A stretch of DNA of 37,298 nt from an uncultured Bacteroidota bacterium. Its GTDB lineage: Bacteria; Bacteroidota; Bacteroidia; Chitinophagales; LD1. Each line of letters starts with the position of its first letter. Position 1 is the stretch's first letter. Shown in pieces: positions 1 to 8,795 of the stretch. The notes under the pieces are model-generated. The model did not search any database. It had not been told where the DNA came from and saw only the letters and a program-made list of their open reading frames with translations. The position numbers were made by a program, and so were the translations under genes. The stretch is taken from the NCBI GenBank assembly GCA_903917755.1, contig CAIXBT010000253.1, positions 1-37,298 of the forward strand, given 5' to 3'.

Positions 1-405
1 ATCAAAACAAACATGCTGAATGAAAATATCGCGAATTAATTTCATTGTCACAGCCTGATATTTATTGTGGATATAGCTTGAATTCAGCTTGTCACTTTTT
101 TCAATTACACATTAAACCGAATCCATATTTGGCATTATGGATGCGTTTTTCCAAAAAAATTAAAATGCTGCAAACAATCATTTTGTATATAAATAAAATT
201 AGCATTTGTTATAATAATATGCATAATTGAAATTCATTTTGCTTTATTTATTTATAAGATACAAATATAGCCATTTTAGTTAAAATAAACAAATCGTTCG
301 GCTGAATGTAACTGAGTAAAGAGGTTTTGTCTCCTGTCACATCTTATCTTCTTATATCTCGTAAAATAATAGATTTGTTCTTCAAAAAAATAAAACAAAT
401 AAACA
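1..405. other. AT-rich intergenic region at left edge
   Basis: There is no convincing gene in this stretch. The only open frame of note (about 60 codons, starting at 45 with TTG) has a composition like translated AT-rich DNA and no recognisable domain. A TAnnTTTG-type box for the gene at 406 lies at 370-377. A second match in the opposite orientation (TATATTTG read on the minus strand, 262-269) could serve a gene beyond the left edge, but it would leave a long leader. I see no tRNA-like or GC-rich hairpin structure here. Confidence 0.6.
370..377 (+). promoter_or_regulatory. Candidate Bacteroidota -7 box (TAGATTTG)
   Basis: TAGATTTG matches the TAnnTTTG consensus of the Bacteroidota primary sigma factor. 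It lies 28 bases before the ATG at 406, followed by an A-rich leader without a Shine-Dalgarno sequence. No TTG is present at the ideal -33 distance, so the assignment rests on the -7 box and its position. Confidence 0.45.
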
Positions 406-945
406 ATGGGCGATAGTCAATTAGGCGTAGGATCAAGGATAGAACATCCCAAGTTTGGCAAAGGTGTGATAGTAGACATGGATGCTTCATATTACTCCAT
501 ATGGTTTAAGGATGGTGGCTCTACACGCGGCATCGACCGGAGCTATGACGGGCTCCAGGTGCTGGAAAAAGTAGAAAGTGAGTTCATACCCATCACCCTG
601 CAGGAGATAGAGAAAGCCTTAGAAAACGTGCTGGACAAAAAGGCCGCCCTGTCTGAAACGGTAGAACTGGCCGGCAAATGGATAGGTGGTACACTGCTCA
701 TGAAACCCGGCAGCGGTGATCTGGCACCCAAAGAGATACCGATAGAGACCTTCTTTCACAAAATAGTGATGGTGCGCGACAGACTGCGTGTGCTGGAGCA
801 GAATATCAATGCACATAAGACCATGAGCGATGAGGAGAAAGTAGATCTGCAGCAATATATCACTCGCATCTATGGCTCACTGACCACCTTTAATGTGCTG
901 TTCAAAAATCAAGAACAATATTTCAGAGGAGCGAGCAAAGAATAA
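406..945 (+). CDS. Conserved hypothetical protein with N-terminal SH3/Tudor-like module
   Basis: This 179-residue soluble protein has no signal peptide or membrane segment. Residues about 6-52 contain the pattern VGSRIEHPKFGKGVIVD, followed by a short beta-rich stretch. That resembles the small SH3/Tudor-like module found at the C-terminus of UvrD/PcrA helicases and in CarD-type proteins (HP.FG.G.V). The remaining 120 residues are predicted to be helical and charged, with no motif I recognise. The ATG is supported by a promoter-like box 28 bases upstream. It is convergent with the peptidase gene at 1026. A nucleic-acid or RNA-polymerase partner is conceivable from the SH3-like module, but this is inference only; the function is unknown. 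Confidence 0.75.
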   Translation: MGDSQLGVGSRIEHPKFGKGVIVDMDASYYSIWFKDGGSTRGIDRSYDGLQVLEKVESEFIPITLQEIEKALENVLDKKAALSETVELAGKWIGGTLLMKPGSGDLAPKEIPIETFFHKIVMVRDRLRVLEQNINAHKTMSDEEKVDLQQYITRIYGSLTTFNVLFKNQEQYFRGASKE

Positions 946-948
946 TTC

Positions 949-974
949 GGCGATTCGATGATTAGGCAATTCGA
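949..974. repeat. Two 16-nt-period direct repeats, GGC(G/A)ATTCGA
   Basis: GGCGATTCGA at 949-958 recurs as GGCAATTCGA at 965-974, a period of 16 bases, just after the stop of the preceding gene. It looks like a fragment of a simple intergenic repeat. Whether it occurs elsewhere in the genome cannot be seen here. Confidence 0.4.
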
Positions 975-1002
975 AAATGTAATACAAATTCAAACAGCAA
1001 TC

Positions 1003-1037
1003 AAAACTCCGATATCCGAGATCGCTTAGAGTTTTTT
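1003..1037. terminator. Candidate bidirectional terminator hairpin
   Basis: AAAACTC (1003-1009) pairs perfectly with GAGTTTT (1029-1035), and the plus-strand arm runs into TTTTTT. The loop holds a smaller dyad, CTC-x-GATATC-x-GAG (1007-1020). The hairpin sits between two convergent genes and overlaps the last codons of the peptidase gene. Read on the minus strand it also ends in a T-run, so it could stop transcription from both sides. The stem is AT-rich, which limits confidence. Confidence 0.4.
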
Positions 1038-2723
1038 ATCATCCACACCTTCGAGCCATGCCTGCACCTCTGTGATGACGGGCTGTACCGTGGTCAATTC
1101 GAAAGGATCATTCAGGTTAGCGAGTTTGACCAGATCGAGGAATGACTTGCTGCCGCCTGCTTTGCAGAGGGTCAGATAGTCCTGCCATGCCGTAGGGTCA
1201 TTGTGCTGTGAACGGCTCCAAAACTGCAATGCGCATATCTGCGCCAGACAATAATCTATATAGTAAAAGGGAGAACGGAATATGTGTCCCTGTTTCTTCC
1301 AGAAACCGCCTTTCTCCAGATATTCCACGCCATCGAAATCCATATAGGGACGATACTTGGCATCGATCACTTTCCATGCATGATCGCGCTCGGCAGGGGT
1401 CATGTCAGGGTTCTCATACACCACATGCTGAAACTCATCTACGGCCACTCCATATGGCAGGAAGAGAATAGCCGACGATATGTGGGAGAATTTGTATTTC
1501 TCGGTATCTTCTTTGAAGAAAAGTTCCATCCAGGGCCATGCGAAAAACTCCATGCTCATAGAGTGTATCTCACATGCTTCGTAGGTCGGCCAGAGATATT
1601 CCTCTATACTGTTATTGCGGCTCTGATAGCACTGAAAGGCATGTCCTGCCTCATGTGTCAGCACATCTATATCGTGAGAGGTACCATTGAAATTAGAGAA
1701 GATGAATGGTGCCTTGTATTGAGAAAAATGCGTACAATATCCACCTGCCTGCTTGTTTTTCTTATTGACCAGATCCATCAGATCATGCTGTATCATGAAA
1801 TCAAAAAACTCTCTGGTCTCGGGAGATAGTTCTTCATACATCTTGCGGCCATTCTCTAATATCCATGCAGGATCGCCCTTGGGTGTGGCATTGCCCGAGA
1901 GATAGTTGAGCGGCACATCATAGAATTTCAATGTATCGAGGCCCAATCTTTCTGCTTGTCGGGCGCGGAGTTGGTTCGACAGAGGCACCACATGGTCCAG
2001 CACCTGTTTACGGAATTTCACCACATCTTCAGCCTTATAATCCGTGCGAAGCATCCGGTCGTAACCCAGTTCCACGAAATTTTTATAGCCTAGTTTCTGA
2101 GCTATCCGCGTACGGACCTTGACCAGCTTATCATAATTCGCATCAAACTTATCTGCATTTGCTTCCCACCATGCAAACTCGGCCACAGATGCTTCACGAC
2201 GTGTAGCGCGGTCTGTAGATTGTTTGAAAGGCTCCAGACCTGCCAGATTGTATTTCACTCCTCTGAATTCCACTTCGGCAGTGGCCACCAGCCTAGAGTA
2301 CTCTGTGCTGAGTCGATTCTCTTCCTGCATGTCGCTGATCACCGCAGGGCCGAAGCTGCGTACACTTACTTCTGCAATGTCAAATAGTTGTTTTCCGAAT
2401 TTATTTTCAAGTTGCTTTTTAAAAGGAGAGTTATTCAGCGATTTATAAAACTCAATATTCAGCTCTCTGAATATCGGCTCTGTAGTATCATAAAATTCCT
2501 GCTCCTGCTCATAGAATACATTGGAGCTGTCGATAGAATTCCTGACATTGGCTATACTGCTCGCCGTTTGAAATTCAGCCCTCAGATCATTGATCTCCGT
2601 GATGACAGATTCCTGCACGGAGCTGTCGGCTGCATTGTCAAATTTCTTTATCAGACCTTTGAATGTATTTTGAACTTTATCCAGATCAGGTCTGCGATAT
2701 TCTATTTCCGAAAACTTTTTCAT
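1026..2723 (-). CDS. pepF: M3 family oligoendopeptidase (PepF-like)
   Basis: This 565-residue cytoplasmic zinc metallopeptidase, without a signal peptide, cleaves short peptides. The gluzincin motif HEAGH is at residues 357-361 (THEAGHAFQ), and the third zinc ligand is probably E385 in YEACEIHSMSMEF, about 24 residues downstream as expected for family M3. The long helical N-terminal half (residues 1-200) corresponds to the M3 N-terminal domain. Length is normal for the Bacteroidota PepF branch. The gene is the last of a minus-strand series, 67 bases after the small membrane protein, and ends at a candidate terminator hairpin. Precise substrate specificity cannot be told from sequence; the family assignment is firm. 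Confidence 0.93.
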   Translation of the reverse strand: MKKFSEIEYRRPDLDKVQNTFKGLIKKFDNAADSSVQESVITEINDLRAEFQTASSIANVRNSIDSSNVFYEQEQEFYDTTEPIFRELNIEFYKSLNNSPFKKQLENKFGKQLFDIAEVSVRSFGPAVISDMQEENRLSTEYSRLVATAEVEFRGVKYNLAGLEPFKQSTDRATRREASVAEFAWWEANADKFDANYDKLVKVRTRIAQKLGYKNFVELGYDRMLRTDYKAEDVVKFRKQVLDHVVPLSNQLRARQAERLGLDTLKFYDVPLNYLSGNATPKGDPAWILENGRKMYEELSPETREFFDFMIQHDLMDLVNKKNKQAGGYCTHFSQYKAPFIFSNFNGTSHDIDVLTHEAGHAFQCYQSRNNSIEEYLWPTYEACEIHSMSMEFFAWPWMELFFKEDTEKYKFSHISSAILFLPYGVAVDEFQHVVYENPDMTPAERDHAWKVIDAKYRPYMDFDGVEYLEKGGFWKKQGHIFRSPFYYIDYCLAQICALQFWSRSQHNDPTAWQDYLTLCKAGGSKSFLDLVKLANLNDPFELTTVQPVITEVQAWLEGVDDKKL

Positions 2724-2790
2724 AAATAATAATATGGTTTTTTGCGGACACTTTATAAAGTCTGTTTCCGGCTGGTTTTAAGAGATCAGT

Positions 2791-3291
2791 TTATTCTTCA
2801 TCACCGGCATTCAGCCTCATGTGGCTGGTGCGCCAGTAGGATAGCACAAACCTGACAGACAGTGCTACGATCATGCCCAGACAGGCCATTACAGTAAAGT
2901 TGATCTCTGTAAAAAAATAACGGAACACCTGATCGGTCTGCTCCAGTGTCATGGGCTTGATCGGTTTGCCAATATCATCGATAGTGAACGAATCATAAAT
3001 GGTCATAAACCGCTGCTCCTGCCTCAACACAAAAACGAAGAAATTGATATTGAAAAGAAACAGTACAAACCGCACCCATTTGCTGCGAAGTACATACACG
3101 GTTTTGAGCATGATGGCATACCTGAAATAGGTGAGGCCGACTAATAGAAACAGACCGTTCAGCCAAAACATGTTGTAATGCACCTTGCTGAAGATCGGAT
3201 ACATCAGCACGACAGCTATCAATACACTTATACAGAGCCAGAGAAATTCTTTGAGGATCTCGAGTAAAACTATTTGCTTATTATTTGTCAT
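2791..3291 (-). CDS. Hypothetical four-helix inner-membrane protein
   Basis: This 166-residue protein has about four hydrophobic helices (roughly residues 13-31, 40-58, 71-89 and 131-151) joined by short basic loops. A longer soluble loop (about 90-128) contains DSFTIDDIGKPIKPMT, and the C-terminus is acidic (NAGDEE). I recognise no family. It is transcribed in the same direction as, and lies between, the DUF2804 gene (99 bases upstream) and the M3 peptidase (67 bases downstream). The spacing makes an operon possible but not compelling. No catalytic or metal-binding motif is obvious. Confidence 0.75.
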   Translation of the reverse strand: MTNNKQIVLLEILKEFLWLCISVLIAVVLMYPIFSKVHYNMFWLNGLFLLVGLTYFRYAIMLKTVYVLRSKWVRFVLFLFNINFFVFVLRQEQRFMTIYDSFTIDDIGKPIKPMTLEQTDQVFRYFFTEINFTVMACLGMIVALSVRFVLSYWRTSHMRLNAGDEE

Positions 3292-3390
3292 TCGCTATAC
3301 AGATGCTTTCAGATTGAGAAAAGCGCCTGCAATAATAGTGTAAAAAAGGGACGAAGTGGCGGCTAGTGGTGTATCAATTATCAGGGGCAT

Positions 3391-4344
3391 TTACCACTTG
3401 GCAAAATGCTCTTCCACCACACCATAGCCGGTGAATTTATGATTTATCCCATTGAGCCTGACGGTGCCTGTGAATACGCCGAAAGGCTGCTTGAACCGAC
3501 TTAGCATCAGCAATGCATTAATACTCTCTCCTCGCATACCCAGCGGTTTAAACTCCATGCTGAGCACACCATCCAGCGTATTTATCTGCCATATGCTTTT
3601 TTCGACAGGTCTGGTATAGCTAAATGTGGCCTGTGACAGTTGAGATACCTGACCATCCTGCCAAAGAGCATTCTCTATGCTGTTATTAAAATCTCCCACC
3701 AGATTTACGCCAAACTCGATACCGCTCTCGGTGGTGGCATTCATAGAGGCCCAATTCCAGAAAGTATGACGCGGCGGGTAGCCCTTGCTGAAATCCAGTC
3801 CGCCGATATTACCCCCGAAACTTACCATCTGCCCGTCTACTTTAGCTTCGACCTGAGTAGGCAGCAGGAGATTTTTATAAGTATGATGAAATGGCCTGTC
3901 TCCTGCGGGGGCTATGGTGGTAGAACCTTGACCGTTTTCCACTACTGTCATTTTTATATCCAGTCGTTTGCCCTGATACGAGTATATGAATTTATCTCCA
4001 TCGCGCGTGATCGAGAATTTCTTGAGGCTCCAGGTGGTCTTGAGATCAGGATCAAACTCGCTGCCGAATGCAAAAGGCACGGTGGCTTTTTCTTCCACAT
4101 ACTGACCCGAATTCGAATCAAAAAAATATGCAAAAGCAGTAGCCACAATACCCGCATCAGCTATCGCAAAACCAACATAATATTGGGAACTGAAAGCTCC
4201 TGCATACATCCATGTCTTGCGCTGACCGCGACGCAACGATGCCCAAAGATCCGTTTTCATATCTGCCACAGGCCCCGAATACAGACCAAACGGAACGGCA
4301 TTTTTTGTAAATGCGGAGAAACTCTGAGGTGCTTTAGCTAACAT
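3391..4344 (-). CDS. DUF2804 domain protein
   Basis: This 317-residue soluble protein matches my memory of the DUF2804 family. It has FGLYSGPVAD near the N-terminus, then KTWMYAGAFSSQYYVGFAIAD.GIV.TAFAYFFD, the TYKNLLLPT region, and a central GGLDFSKGYPPRHTFWNWAS segment. The family has a lipocalin/tocopherol-cyclase-like beta architecture, and its biochemical function is not established. I chose the ATG at 4344 because the longer frame to 4386 would need a TTG and adds 14 residues unlike the family. The gene starts 85 bases after the stop of the RND pump gene on the same strand, so read-through from the efflux operon is possible, but there is no functional reason to link them. Confidence 0.85.
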   Translation of the reverse strand: MLAKAPQSFSAFTKNAVPFGLYSGPVADMKTDLWASLRRGQRKTWMYAGAFSSQYYVGFAIADAGIVATAFAYFFDSNSGQYVEEKATVPFAFGSEFDPDLKTTWSLKKFSITRDGDKFIYSYQGKRLDIKMTVVENGQGSTTIAPAGDRPFHHTYKNLLLPTQVEAKVDGQMVSFGGNIGGLDFSKGYPPRHTFWNWASMNATTESGIEFGVNLVGDFNNSIENALWQDGQVSQLSQATFSYTRPVEKSIWQINTLDGVLSMEFKPLGMRGESINALLMLSRFKQPFGVFTGTVRLNGINHKFTGYGVVEEHFAKW

Positions 4345-4429
4345 ATGTATTATGTTGATGAGTGAATGAGTAGCACAATATAACAAGTTACGATTCTAAA
4401 AATAAAATAAGTCGGTCACCGTATACTGA

Positions 4430-7400
4430 TCAATGATCCTGTTTAGGCATCTCATATGGTTTGTGGTCTATCTTGCGATATGCCCAGCCGAATATGAGCG
4501 GGAACACCCACAAGGAGAACATCATCGCACAGAGTATACCTCCTATCACAACTCTGGCCAGCGGTCTTGAACTTTCTGATCCGATACCATGTGAGACAGC
4601 AGCCGGGAAAAGTCCGATGGCAGCCATCATGGCAGTCATCATCACCGGCCTGATCCTTGAGTTCACACCGAGTTTGATGGCTTCATAGAGCGAAGATTGC
4701 CCACCCTTGATCCGGTCCAGATTTTGCTTAAAGACCGTGATAAGCAATACTCCGTCCTGTATGCAGATACCAAACAATGCAATGAATCCGATACCCGCAG
4801 ATATACTAAAGTTAGTGCCTGTGAGGTGAAGGGCCATGATACCGCCCACGATCGCAAAAGGTACATTAAGAAACACCAACGCTGCATCTTTGAAATTGCC
4901 AAACATGATAAAGAGCAGCATGAATATCATGAGGAGGCTGATCGGCACTACCTGAGCCAGCCTTTTAGAGGCACGCTGCTGATTTTCAAAATCTCCCTGC
5001 CATGCCATTCTGTAGCCTTTTTTCAGAGTCACTTTCTTGTCCACTTTCGCCTGAGCTTCCGCTATTGTGCTACCCATATCCCTATCGCGCACAGAAAATT
5101 TAAGGGCGGAATATCTTTCATTATCATCTCGGAAAATGAGACATGGGCCTGTTTTCTGAGTGATGGTAGCTATTTCTTTGATAGGCACTCTTGCTCCGCC
5201 CATTGTGGGCACTAGCAGATTTCCGATATCCTCCGGCGTTTTTCTGTATTCTTCAGGCAGCCGTATTCTGATGTCAAATGTCCTGACACCTTCATACAGT
5301 GTAGATGCAGCCAAGCCACCAATGGCCATAGCTACGACGGCATTGGCATCTGCTGTAGCCACACCATAGAGAGCCATTTTTCGCTGGTCGAGATTGACAT
5401 CTATCTCGGGCTGACCAATATTGTGTATCACACCGAGATCATCGATGCCTCGTACACTTTTCAGGATATTATATACCTGATTGACCTTGCCCTCCATATA
5501 GTCGAGCGAATCACCATATACCTTGACACAAATAGACCCCTTGACACCGGATACAGCCTCTTCCACATTGTCCATGATAGGCTGGGAGAAATTTAGGTTC
5601 ACACCAGGAATAGTAGAAAGCTTTTTACTCATCTGGCTGATCAGCTCATCTTTCGAAATTTTCGGTTCCCATTCGCTCTCCGGCAGTAGCAGTATATCAA
5701 ACTCGTTATTGTAAAATCCTGCCACATCAGTACCATCGTCAGGTCTGCCGGTCTGAGATACAGCATAGGTCACCTGCGGGAAGGTCATCAATAACTTTCT
5801 GACCTGTGTAGAAACCTCCACTCCCTTATTCAGCGAAACACTATATGGCAGCTGTACCCGCAGCCATATCGAGCCTTCATTTAATTCCGGCAAAAATTCT
5901 GTACCCAGATACCTGAATGTATAAATGCCGATGGTCATTGCTACCAGAGAAACCACCACCACGATCTCTTTATGTTTGAATGATTTCATAAACCCAAAGA
6001 GCATGAAACCAGTGAGATGATGCACAAAGGGATTATGCTTTTCACGTACGTTCCGTTTCAATAGCATATTGATCAGGACCGGCACCAGTGTAAGTGTGGT
6101 AATGAGAGCACCGAGCAAAGCAAATCCAAGGGTATAGGCCAGCGGCGAAAACATTTTTCCCTCTACTTTCTGGAAAGAGAATATCGGTAGCAATCCTGTA
6201 ATGATGATCAGCTTCGCAAAAAATATCGCCTTACCCAGTTGTGCCCCATTGCGTTTGATCAGGCCCAGCTTGGTCATTTTGTTAAACCTGTCCATACCTA
6301 CATTCATGGCCTTATGATCGAGTATCACAAACATACCTTCGACCATCACCACCGCCCCGTCTATAATGATACCGAAGTCTACAGCGCCCAGTGACAGGAG
6401 GTTTGCGCTCATACCCATGAGATGCAGACATATGAATGCAAACAACAATGCCATCGGGATAATGATAGAAACGATCAAGGTGGTCCTCCAGTTAAACATG
6501 AAGAGAGATACCAGAAATGTAACCAGCAGTATGCCTTCTATCAGGTTGTGAAGCACCGTGTGTGTGGCAAATTCGATCAGGTCCGTACGATCATAATACG
6601 GCACGATCTTGGTATCAGCAGGCAGAATGCCATTGTTCAGTTTGTCGATCTGCTTTTTGAGATTGCTTACCACTTCCGAAGGGTTCTCTCCCTTTCTCAT
6701 GATCACGATCGCCTCGACCACATCGGTCTGGTCGGTTACGACACGCTTGCCCGTAGAATCTTTGAATCCGTCGCTTCTAGCCACCCATCCGAGACGTGGT
6801 ACGTTTGAGATCTCGACCGTAGCCACATCCTTGACCAATAGCGGCACACCATTGTTATTCTGAATGATGACGTTTTTTATTTCATTGATGTCATTGAGCA
6901 ATCCTATACCGCGTACTACAAATGCCTCGTCGTTTTGGATGATCATATCACCACCGATGTTGATGTTGGTTTTTTGGACAGCAGTGAAAACATCCAGCGG
7001 TGTCAGGCCAAATGATGTGAGTTTGCCCGGATCAACTTTTATCTCATATGTCTTGGTCTTGCCACCGAATGCCGTGATGTCTCCTATACCCTGCACGGCA
7101 CGGAGACGACGATCCACGACCCAGTCCTGGATTGTTTTCAGCTCACGTACATCCCGAAACGTGCTTTTGAGCGAGTAGCGGAATATCTCTCCCGTAGGGC
7201 CTGTGGGCGGCTGAACCTGAGGTTGAACATTGTTGGGCAGATTAGCATTCTGAAGAAGGTTCATCACCTGCTGTCTGGCCTGAGGATCCTTGATATCATC
7301 ATCGAAGATCAGCTTGACATATGAAAGTCCGAAAATAGTAGTCGAACGAAGGCTTATCTTGTTTTGCACAGGGTTCATGGCGAGTTCTACAGGTATCGTC

Positions 7401-7603
7401 ACAAATTTTTCCACCTCCTCTGCACTGCGGCCGGGCCATTGAGTGATAATACTTATCTCCGTATTGGTCACATCCGGAAAAGCCTCGATAGGCATATTCT
7501 TAAATGTGATGATACCAGCCACGATCAGCATTACCGCCGAGAAAAGTATGAAGTACTTATTCTTCAGCGAAAACCCTATTACACCTCTCAGAAACTTATT
7601 CAT
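4430..7603 (-). CDS. czcA: CzcA-like heavy-metal efflux RND transporter
   Basis: This 1057-residue inner-membrane proton/metal antiporter belongs to the HME-RND family and is full length. It has an N-terminal membrane helix (about 14-34), the first porter domain, a block of helices from about 345, and the TM4 motif DFGIIIDGAVVMVE (residues 409-422) carrying the proton-relay aspartates D409 and D415. The second porter domain contains TGRPDDGTD, and the C-terminal helices follow. Aligned by eye with CusA, the three copper-binding methionines are not conserved: the M623 position reads glutamate (NVEEAVSG) and the M672 position reads valine (YGVATADA). This favours divalent metals (Zn, Co, Ni, Cd) over Cu/Ag, though the ion cannot be fixed. 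It is the last gene of the efflux set, 76 bases after the adaptor gene. Confidence 0.92.
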   Translation of the reverse strand: MNKFLRGVIGFSLKNKYFILFSAVMLIVAGIITFKNMPIEAFPDVTNTEISIITQWPGRSAEEVEKFVTIPVELAMNPVQNKISLRSTTIFGLSYVKLIFDDDIKDPQARQQVMNLLQNANLPNNVQPQVQPPTGPTGEIFRYSLKSTFRDVRELKTIQDWVVDRRLRAVQGIGDITAFGGKTKTYEIKVDPGKLTSFGLTPLDVFTAVQKTNINIGGDMIIQNDEAFVVRGIGLLNDINEIKNVIIQNNNGVPLLVKDVATVEISNVPRLGWVARSDGFKDSTGKRVVTDQTDVVEAIVIMRKGENPSEVVSNLKKQIDKLNNGILPADTKIVPYYDRTDLIEFATHTVLHNLIEGILLVTFLVSLFMFNWRTTLIVSIIIPMALLFAFICLHLMGMSANLLSLGAVDFGIIIDGAVVMVEGMFVILDHKAMNVGMDRFNKMTKLGLIKRNGAQLGKAIFFAKLIIITGLLPIFSFQKVEGKMFSPLAYTLGFALLGALITTLTLVPVLINMLLKRNVREKHNPFVHHLTGFMLFGFMKSFKHKEIVVVVSLVAMTIGIYTFRYLGTEFLPELNEGSIWLRVQLPYSVSLNKGVEVSTQVRKLLMTFPQVTYAVSQTGRPDDGTDVAGFYNNEFDILLLPESEWEPKISKDELISQMSKKLSTIPGVNLNFSQPIMDNVEEAVSGVKGSICVKVYGDSLDYMEGKVNQVYNILKSVRGIDDLGVIHNIGQPEIDVNLDQRKMALYGVATADANAVVAMAIGGLAASTLYEGVRTFDIRIRLPEEYRKTPEDIGNLLVPTMGGARVPIKEIATITQKTGPCLIFRDDNERYSALKFSVRDRDMGSTIAEAQAKVDKKVTLKKGYRMAWQGDFENQQRASKRLAQVVPISLLMIFMLLFIMFGNFKDAALVFLNVPFAIVGGIMALHLTGTNFSISAGIGFIALFGICIQDGVLLITVFKQNLDRIKGGQSSLYEAIKLGVNSRIRPVMMTAMMAAIGLFPAAVSHGIGSESSRPLARVVIGGILCAMMFSLWVFPLIFGWAYRKIDHKPYEMPKQDH

Positions 7604-7679
7604 TAATTGATCAGTTAGTATTTAGTATTGAGCAAAGCACATTGATGACATTCATTTTTATTCTCCGAAAGCTGATTGA

Positions 7680-8789
7680 TTAACTATTCAACTCTCCATA
7701 TATCTGTATAGCCTGAGATGATATGACCCTGTCGCCATCTTTGACACCTGATTTGATATAGGTTTTATCTCCTAAAGTATTGAGTACTTCTACCGGTGTG
7801 ATCGAGGCATCTCCTTTACCATTATATACTACTACATAATAGCGGCTATTGTCATATATCAGCGCCTTGCTGGATACAGATATGGCATTCGTATTCTCAG
7901 GATTGGCAATGATGATACTGGCAAACATCTGCGGCTTCAATTCATAATTCGGATTTGGGATCACCACACGCACTTTCATAACCTTAGTAGCAGGATCGAG
8001 TGCATTGAGGATCTTATCAACTTTACCCTTGAATACTCTGCCCGGATATGAAAGCGTGGTCACACTCACTTCATCGCCCATATGGATACTGCCTATATTC
8101 GACTCATATACATTGGCCCATACCCATACATTTTTCAGATCTGAGATCGTAAAAATATTATTACCATTGTCTGTACGGATCGTGGTACCGTTTGTGATAC
8201 TTTTCTGTACTATGAATCCGCTTACAGGAGCTCTGACCACCCATTCACCTTTGGTGTTATCTCCATTTATTTTGAGTACCCTTTTAGACATTTCGAGTTG
8301 CGCCAATGCCTGATCATAATTGGTTTGAGCTACTGATACATCTAAGCTTGATGCCAGACCGCTTTTGAAAAGATCATTAGCAGCATCGAGTTGCTTCTTT
8401 GTGCTGGTGACATTGGTCTGAGCCACGATCAGGTTATTGCTGTAGCCGGCCATTTCACTGCTTTTGACCACTGCCAGTGTCTGCCCTGCAGTGACATAGT
8501 CGCCCAGTTGTACTTTCACATCGCTCACATTGCCGCTCACCTGCGGAAACACACTGACCTGATTGTCCTGATTAAAATCAACCATACCGGTGAAGGTGAT
8601 AGAACTGATCAGCGGAATGGTCCTGACGGTATCAAATTGCAAGGTCTTCAGCAGGGTATCAGGTATTACATATTTACGTGTAGTTTCCACCACTTGCTTT
8701 TTCTCACCATTGCAGCTTTGCATAGCCACGCTAAAGAGAGCAAGTATTATGGCGAAAGTGGATGCCTTGACTAAAAATTTACTTCTCAT
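7680..8789 (-). CDS. czcB: RND efflux periplasmic adaptor lipoprotein (CzcB/CusB-like)
   Basis: This 369-residue membrane-fusion protein bridges the RND pump and the outer-membrane channel. The N-terminus is a lipoprotein signal, with hydrophobic residues 9-22 and a lipobox ending at C26 (VAMQSC). The barrel-sandwich/lipoyl half-motif is visible as FPQVSGNVSDVKVQLGDYV, followed by a helical hairpin (about 120-165), the second lipoyl half around VRAPVSGFIVQKSI, and beta-barrel and membrane-proximal domains ending DGDRVISSQAIQIYGE. I see no extra histidine-rich metal-binding N-terminal extension of the kind found in some CzcB proteins. Only 6 bases separate it from the channel gene upstream, which indicates co-transcription. 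Confidence 0.92.
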   Translation of the reverse strand: MRSKFLVKASTFAIILALFSVAMQSCNGEKKQVVETTRKYVIPDTLLKTLQFDTVRTIPLISSITFTGMVDFNQDNQVSVFPQVSGNVSDVKVQLGDYVTAGQTLAVVKSSEMAGYSNNLIVAQTNVTSTKKQLDAANDLFKSGLASSLDVSVAQTNYDQALAQLEMSKRVLKINGDNTKGEWVVRAPVSGFIVQKSITNGTTIRTDNGNNIFTISDLKNVWVWANVYESNIGSIHMGDEVSVTTLSYPGRVFKGKVDKILNALDPATKVMKVRVVIPNPNYELKPQMFASIIIANPENTNAISVSSKALIYDNSRYYVVVYNGKGDASITPVEVLNTLGDKTYIKSGVKDGDRVISSQAIQIYGELNS

Positions 8790-8795
8790 ATTTTA

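Noticed and set aside
45-230. 61-codon open frame in the left intergenic region
   Set aside because: It starts with TTG, is made of A/T-rich low-information sequence, has no domain, and has no promoter-like box at a sensible distance.
3640-4341. 233-codon plus-strand frame opposite the DUF2804 gene
   Set aside because: It is antisense to a recognisable family member and has no domain of its own; it is a shadow frame.
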